Assembly: GCA_041654095.1 (NCBI GenBank)
Contig: JBAZED010000021.1
Coordinates: forward strand, 1 to 10,970
Length of the DNA stretch: 10,970 bases
Source: UBA1424 sp041654095
GTDB taxonomy: Bacteria > Bacillota_I > Bacilli_A > RFN20 > CAG-826
Direction of reading: 5' to 3'
Part shown: positions 6,908-10,970 of the stretch, piece after piece
How positions within the stretch are numbered: position 1 is the first letter of the stretch
Layout of the letters: the number at the start of each line of letters is the position of its first letter
Notes under the pieces: model-generated
What the model was told of the DNA's origin: nothing
Databases searched by the model: none
Seen by the model: the letters and a program-made list of their open reading frames with translations, nothing else
Position numbers and translations under genes: made by a program

Positions 6908-6919
6908 TAGTGCTATGAT
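6891..6919 (+). promoter_or_regulatory. Candidate promoter of gatCAB, starting inside the end of ligA
   Basis: TTCAAA (6891-6896, 4 of 6), a 17-nt spacer, then TATGAT (6914-6919, 5 of 6) with a TGC extension. Predicted +1 is about 6926, leaving a 21-nt leader before the gatC ATG at 6947. The -35 lies in the last codons of ligA. It would let gatCAB be expressed separately from the repair genes. Confidence 0.5.
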
Positions 6920-6946
6920 ACATTGAGCCTTTGACGAGAATAAAAG

Positions 6947-7243
6947 ATGAAAACAGTCAGTAAAGATGTATTAAAAGATGCCGCGAAAAGACTTCTTTTT
7001 GATATGTCTGACGAAGAATACGACACCTTGCTAAAAGAATTCGATGTCGTCATAAAACAAATGGAACTAATCGGCAAAATTGAAGGTGTCGATTCCTATG
7101 AACCGATGACCTTTCCCTTTGATGTCGCGACTTCCTATTTGCGCGAAGACGTACCGGTGCGGCCGCTGAGTAAAGAAGAAGCGCTTCGCAATGCAAAGAA
7201 CAAATTAGGCGGGCAGATCAAACTACCCAAGGTGGTTGGCTGA
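6947..7243 (+). CDS. gatC: Aspartyl/glutamyl-tRNA amidotransferase subunit C (GatC)
   Basis: A 98-residue subunit that wraps around GatA and GatB and stabilises the amidotransferase complex. The family pattern is clear: an N-terminal helical part (residues 1-45), the LRED signature at 65-68 after a Pro-rich turn, an Ala/Asn helix (EEALRNA, 77-83) and the C-terminal LPKVVG (93-98) that contacts GatA. Length is typical. The start has no good Shine-Dalgarno (only GAG at 6935-6937) and follows ligA by 39 nt, with its own extended -10 promoter just before. The stop overlaps the gatA start as TGATG. A gatC this close to gatA and gatB is expected of a bacterial trimeric enzyme. Confidence 0.95.
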   Translation: MKTVSKDVLKDAAKRLLFDMSDEEYDTLLKEFDVVIKQMELIGKIEGVDSYEPMTFPFDVATSYLREDVPVRPLSKEEALRNAKNKLGGQIKLPKVVG

Positions 7244-8703
7244 TGGAATTCCTGGATTTAACCATTCGCGAACTCCATAACGAACTCGTCAAAAAGACAG
7301 TTGCTCCTTTAGATTTGGTCAAGGAAGCACTTTTAAGAGCTAAGGCTGATAACAACAACGCCTTCGAATATATCATGGAGAAAGAAGCTCTCGACATGGC
7401 TTCCAAACTCAAAGATCCCGAAGCCGGCAATCTTTTCTGGGGAATACCCTTTGTCATCAAAGATAATTTCTCGACGAAAGACGTCGTCACGACGGCGAGC
7501 AGCAACATTCTTGAGGGCTATGTCCCGGTCTTTGATGCTACCGTCGTCAGAAAGCTTTTAGAAGCAAAAGCCATTCCGATCGCTAAAACGACTTTAGACG
7601 AATTAGCGATGGGTGGTTCGGGTACGACCGGTCATCTCGGCACGACGTATAATCCCTATGATAAGAATCATGAACACATCGTCGGCGGATCTTCATGCGG
7701 TTCCGCGGTTTCGGTCGCAGCTTCGATCGTCCCATTTGCGTTAGGAAGCGACACCGGTGACTCAATTCGGAAACCGGCCAGCTATGCTGGTCTAGTCGGT
7801 TTTAAACCGACTTGGGGGCGGATTTCACGCTTGGGTCTCTTTCCGTTTGCGACCTCGCTTGACCACGTCGGGTATTTCACGAGAAACGTGAGTGATGCGG
7901 CTCATTTACTCAATTTGCTCGCGGGAAGAGATGATGAAGATTCGACTTCGTCTGATCAACCCATCGAGGATTATACAAGACTGCTTAATACCGACTTAAA
8001 AGGCGCAAAAATTGCCATCATCAAGGAAATCGCTGATTCGATTTACGATAAGAGCATTAACGCGGCTTTTCAAAAGACGGTTGCCTCTTTAAAAGTTCGA
8101 GGCGCAAAAGTTGAATATGTCTCCGTTGATCGTCAATTACTCGAAGCCATATTTCCAACCTATGTCGTCATTTCCTGTGCGGAAGCGACGAGCAACAACG
8201 CGAATCTCGATGGTGTCAAGTTCGGTCCTTACTATGAGGGTAGAACGTATGATGAGGCGATGATGAAAGCTCGGACCAAGGGTTTTTCAGAATTGATCAA
8301 ACGCCGTTTTGTGATCGGTAGTTTTTGCTTGATGCGCGAGAATCAAGAAGTCCTCTTTTTAAGAGCTCAAAAAGTGCGGCGGATGATCGTCGAAAAAGTC
8401 AATGAGATATTCGTGAATTACGACGCGATTTTCGTACCGGCTTCACCGACACCAGCACCTAAGATAGGTGAGGCGTCCGATCGGTTGTCGGATGAGTATT
8501 TGATCGCTGATAACCACATGGTCATCGGTAATTTCGGGGGCTTCCCATCGATTACCGTCCCCCTCGGTTTTAAAGGCAATTTGCCGTTTGGAGGCAATTT
8601 GACCTCAAAACCATTTAACGAAGTTAAGCTGTTGCAGATCGCCAATGTCATCGAAGATATCACCGGTTTTTATAATCTCAGTGTCAGGACCGCAAAATTA
8701 TGA
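7243..8703 (+). CDS. gatA: Aspartyl/glutamyl-tRNA amidotransferase subunit A (GatA), amidase
   Basis: Hydrolyses glutamine (or asparagine) and sends ammonia to GatB for amidation of Glu-tRNA(Gln) or Asp-tRNA(Asn). At 486 residues it is full length and belongs to the amidase-signature family. The Ser-cisSer-Lys triad is intact: Lys73 (VIKDNF), Ser150 (GGSSCGSA) and Ser174 (TGDSIRKPA), with spacing matching Staphylococcus aureus GatA (Lys79, Ser154, Ser178). The usual second Gly before the third catalytic residue is Asp173 (TGDS for TGGS), and the following Gln is Lys177. I believe the same variant occurs in Mollicutes-related GatA proteins, so it is probably lineage-typical rather than inactivating. 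AAGGTGG (7229-7235) lies 7 nt before the ATG. The gene overlaps gatC by 1 nt and gatB by 4 nt. Confidence 0.96.
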   Translation: MEFLDLTIRELHNELVKKTVAPLDLVKEALLRAKADNNNAFEYIMEKEALDMASKLKDPEAGNLFWGIPFVIKDNFSTKDVVTTASSNILEGYVPVFDATVVRKLLEAKAIPIAKTTLDELAMGGSGTTGHLGTTYNPYDKNHEHIVGGSSCGSAVSVAASIVPFALGSDTGDSIRKPASYAGLVGFKPTWGRISRLGLFPFATSLDHVGYFTRNVSDAAHLLNLLAGRDDEDSTSSDQPIEDYTRLLNTDLKGAKIAIIKEIADSIYDKSINAAFQKTVASLKVRGAKVEYVSVDRQLLEAIFPTYVVISCAEATSNNANLDGVKFGPYYEGRTYDEAMMKARTKGFSELIKRRFVIGSFCLMRENQEVLFLRAQKVRRMIVEKVNEIFVNYDAIFVPASPTPAPKIGEASDRLSDEYLIADNHMVIGNFGGFPSITVPLGFKGNLPFGGNLTSKPFNEVKLLQIANVIEDITGFYNLSVRTAKL

Positions 8704-10127
8704 ACTTTGAAGCTGTCATCGGATTAGAAATCCATGTCGAGATGAAGACGAGGAGCAAGATGTTTTCAAACGCTCCCGTCGAATTTGGCATGGAGCCTAA
8801 TACGCTTGTGTCTTCTAATGACATCGCCCTTCCCGGGACGATGCCGACCGTCAACAAACAAGCTGTGATCAATGCGATTCGCATCGCAAGTGCTTTGCAT
8901 ATGAATATCGATGACACTTTGGTGTTCGATCGGAAAAACTATTTCTATAGCGACCTCCCCAAAGGATATCAAATCACCCAGAACAAGCGCCCCATCGGCA
9001 GCGAAGGGCATTTGGATATTAAGACTGATGCTGTTCGGAGGATTGCTATCGAAAGATTGCATCTTGAAGAAGATACATGCAAGCAACTGCACTCTAGTGA
9101 ATACACATTACTTGATTATAATCGCTCCGGTGTGCCGCTAATCGAAATCGTGTCAAAACCCGATATTCGTTCAGGTGAAGAGGCGATGAAATACGTCGAG
9201 GGGATTCGCTCGATTGTCATCTACGCGGATGTGAGCGACGGCAAGATGGAAGAAGGATCATTGCGATGCGACGTCAATATCTCCATCCGTCCCATCGGTA
9301 CCGAAAAGCTCGGCACGAAAGTCGAAATAAAGAATTTGAACAGCATCGCCAACATTCAAAAAGCGCTTGATTTTGAAGTAAGACGCCAAGAAGGATTGCT
9401 GTTGACCGGGACGCCGATTACTCAAGAGACGAGGCGCTTTGACGAGGCTCTTAAAGAAACAGTCACGATGCGCGTCAAAACCGATGCGGTTGATTACAAA
9501 TATTTTATTGAGCCGAATATTGTCCCTATTAAGTTAAGCGCCGACTTTATTAGTAGTGCGATTGAGACTTGTCCCGAACTCGCTCAAGCAAAGGAAAAGC
9601 GTTATTTAGAGGTTCAGAGAATAAATGAACGGGAAGCGGGCATTATTTTGCAGAGTAAAGACCTCGCTAAATACTATGATGACGCTGCTATGTTCACAAC
9701 CTATCATCAATCCTTAGCAAATTGGGTCACCGGTGAAGTATTGGCTTATCTAAATAAGCGAAACATTCCAATCGAGAACTTCTTCGTTTCTCCTTCCCAA
9801 TTATCGCTGCTCATCAACATGATTGAAAAGAATGAAATATCGAATAAACAAGGTCGCGACATCTTCCAAGAGATGTTGACTAATTCCTCAAGCGTCAAAG
9901 AAGCTAAAGAGAAGCTCGGGATAAGTACACAAATTAATGATGTAAATGCTATCCTTACTTATGTAAATGATGTCTTGGATGCTTTTCCTGATTCGATTAA
10001 GGATTACAAAGAAGGCAAAGACCGGGCTTTAGGTTTCTTAGTTGGTCAGGTTATGAAAAGATCGCAAGGGAAAGTAAATCCGGGATTGACGAGTGAGCTT
10101 CTTTTAGAAGAATTAAAGAAAAGGTAA
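8700..10127 (+). CDS. gatB: Aspartyl/glutamyl-tRNA amidotransferase subunit B (GatB)
   Basis: Phosphorylates the carboxylate of misacylated Glu- or Asp-tRNA with ATP and amidates it with ammonia from GatA. At 475 residues it is full length. The cradle domain starts GLEIHVEMKTRSK (8-20). Expected metal and ATP ligands are visible (Glu10, His12, Glu123/Glu124 in RLHLEED, Glu149 in PLIEIVSKPD), as are YFYSDLPKGYQI (81-92) and GSLRCDVNIS (186-195). The C-terminal helical and YqeY-like tRNA-binding region ends with GFLVGQVMKRSQGKVNP (445-461). The zinc-binding cysteines of many GatB proteins are absent (MFSNAPVEFG at 21-30, LVSSNDIALPG at 36-46), as I recall for S. aureus GatB. The ATG overlaps the gatA stop (ATGA). 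Only a weak AGGA lies upstream, so translation probably depends on coupling. Confidence 0.97.
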   Translation: MNFEAVIGLEIHVEMKTRSKMFSNAPVEFGMEPNTLVSSNDIALPGTMPTVNKQAVINAIRIASALHMNIDDTLVFDRKNYFYSDLPKGYQITQNKRPIGSEGHLDIKTDAVRRIAIERLHLEEDTCKQLHSSEYTLLDYNRSGVPLIEIVSKPDIRSGEEAMKYVEGIRSIVIYADVSDGKMEEGSLRCDVNISIRPIGTEKLGTKVEIKNLNSIANIQKALDFEVRRQEGLLLTGTPITQETRRFDEALKETVTMRVKTDAVDYKYFIEPNIVPIKLSADFISSAIETCPELAQAKEKRYLEVQRINEREAGIILQSKDLAKYYDDAAMFTTYHQSLANWVTGEVLAYLNKRNIPIENFFVSPSQLSLLINMIEKNEISNKQGRDIFQEMLTNSSSVKEAKEKLGISTQINDVNAILTYVNDVLDAFPDSIKDYKEGKDRALGFLVGQVMKRSQGKVNPGLTSELLLEELKKR

Positions 10128-10134
10128 TGGCCTT

Positions 10135-10970
10135 ATGAAAACGATCTTAGTGACGGGCGGGACGGGTTTTATAGGTTCGCACACAAGCGTCGAACTTATT
10201 AATGCTGGCTACGAAGTTATTATTGCTGATAGTCTAGTGAATTCCAAAATCTTAGTCCTCGACCGCATCGAAAGAATAACCGGTGTCCGGCCAGCATTTT
10301 ACCAAGCCGACCTAAGAGATGAAGTAAAAGTAAGAGATATTTTTAAGAAACATCAAATCGATGCCGTCATTCATTTCGCGGGCTTAAAAGCGGTGGGGGA
10401 GTCAGTCGAAAAACCCGAATTATATTACGACAATAACATCGGTTCATCAAAAGTTCTTTTAAAAATCATGGAAGAGTTTGGAGTTAAAAACATTGTCTTC
10501 TCTTCATCTGCGACCGTTTATGGCGTTCCTGACCATGTGCCGCTTTACGAAAGCGACCCAATTAAGAAAGCCACAAACCCCTATGGTCAAACCAAGATTG
10601 AAATTGAGAAGTTGTTACAAGCCGCCTACAAAAAAGATAAGGATATGAATATCGTCATTCTTCGCTATTTTAATCCCATCGGAGCGCATCCCAGCGGCTT
10701 GATAGGCGAGGATCCCAACGACATTCCGAATAACCTCATGCCATATATCACGCAAGTGGCGATTGGCAAAAGACCTTATTTGAATGTCTTTGGAAATGAT
10801 TACAATACTCCGGATGGAACTGGTGTTCGCGACTACATCCACGTCGTTGACTTGGCAAAAGGGCATCTCGCGTCCTTAAAAGTAATTAAAGACAAGTCGG
10901 GGTTAAAGATTTATAATCTTGGCACCGGAAGAGGAACATCAGTTTTCGAACTTGTCAAGGCGTTTGAAAA
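10135..10970 (+). CDS. galE: UDP-glucose 4-epimerase GalE (partial, C-terminus off the right edge)
   Basis: Interconverts UDP-glucose and UDP-galactose (possibly also the N-acetyl forms) with bound NAD+, feeding cell-surface glycan synthesis or galactose use. The frame is open from ATG 10135 to the window end, 278 codons plus 2 bases; the family is about 330-340 residues, so roughly the last 50-60 are missing. Visible are the Rossmann motif TGGTGFIGSH (7-16), an acidic Asp32 after beta-2, HFAGLKAVGES (80-90), the catalytic SSSATVYG (123-130), Tyr150-xxx-Lys154, RYFNPIGAHPSG (177-188), GTGVRDYIHVVDLA (228-241) and YNLGTGRGTSV (260-270). All are classic GalE signatures, which makes it a better fit than other short-chain dehydrogenase/epimerase members. 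It begins 7 nt after gatB, with AAGG at 10121-10124 as a ribosome-binding site, and is probably cotranscribed with it. Confidence 0.93.
   Translation, partial: MKTILVTGGTGFIGSHTSVELINAGYEVIIADSLVNSKILVLDRIERITGVRPAFYQADLRDEVKVRDIFKKHQIDAVIHFAGLKAVGESVEKPELYYDNNIGSSKVLLKIMEEFGVKNIVFSSSATVYGVPDHVPLYESDPIKKATNPYGQTKIEIEKLLQAAYKKDKDMNIVILRYFNPIGAHPSGLIGEDPNDIPNNLMPYITQVAIGKRPYLNVFGNDYNTPDGTGVRDYIHVVDLAKGHLASLKVIKDKSGLKIYNLGTGRGTSVFELVKAFE

Noticed and set aside
4911..8703. Use of TGA as a Trp codon (code 4)
   Set aside because: TGA correctly ends pcrA, gatC, gatA and the 308-aa gene at family-typical lengths, and Trp residues are coded by TGG.
8766..9092. 108-codon open frame on the minus strand inside gatB
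   Set aside because: It is a shadow of the conserved N-terminal GatB coding frame, with no ribosome-binding site or recognisable motif.

Overview
The window reads as a piece of a low-to-medium GC Firmicutes/Bacilli-type chromosome. The core order pcrA-ligA-gatC-gatA-gatB is a Bacilli hallmark. PcrA, LigA and the zinc-free GatB all look Firmicutes-like, and the lineage may lie near the Mollicutes (Acholeplasma-, Izemoplasma- or RF39-like uncultured groups). TGA ends four genes here and Trp is written TGG, so the standard bacterial code 11 applies and the Mycoplasma/Spiroplasma code is excluded. The assignment is an inference from gene order and protein style; no rRNA or other species marker is present.

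Layout. (1) At 1-1251, leftward, a two-gene membrane unit: a 308-residue polytopic membrane protein, then a small membrane protein with a Pro/Tyr-rich tail that runs off the left edge. (2) At 1252-1504, a divergent regulatory region. It carries an apparently leaderless leftward promoter and a conspicuous rightward operator-promoter: two tandem copies of a TACTGCA-N19-TGCAGTA dyad, the second one overlapping the -10 and start site of the next gene. (3) At 1505-2551, a class II-type Fic protein (putative AMP-transferase) with its own inhibitory motif and a C-terminal winged helix. (4) At 2552-2699, a short intergenic region with a perfect 10-bp-arm palindrome and a good pcrA promoter. (5) At 2700-6907, pcrA and ligA overlap by 4 nt (DNA repair and replication). 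(6) At 6947-10127, gatC, gatA and gatB form an overlapping cluster for the tRNA-dependent amidotransferase that makes Gln-tRNA(Gln) and/or Asn-tRNA(Asn), with a candidate promoter at the end of ligA. (7) From 10135 to the right edge, galE, a UDP-glucose 4-epimerase missing its C-terminus.

How it fits together. The right-hand 8 kb is housekeeping and probably one long co-oriented unit. The pcrA/ligA, gatC/gatA and gatA/gatB stop-start overlaps point to translational coupling. The accessory element is the fic gene with its dedicated operator array. It looks like a self-contained, probably autoregulated Fic module inserted between a membrane-protein operon and the repair operon, and it is the part most worth following up. 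No RNA genes, insertion sequences, CRISPR arrays or canonical rho-independent terminators were recognised, and no gene-free stretch exceeds 300 bases.
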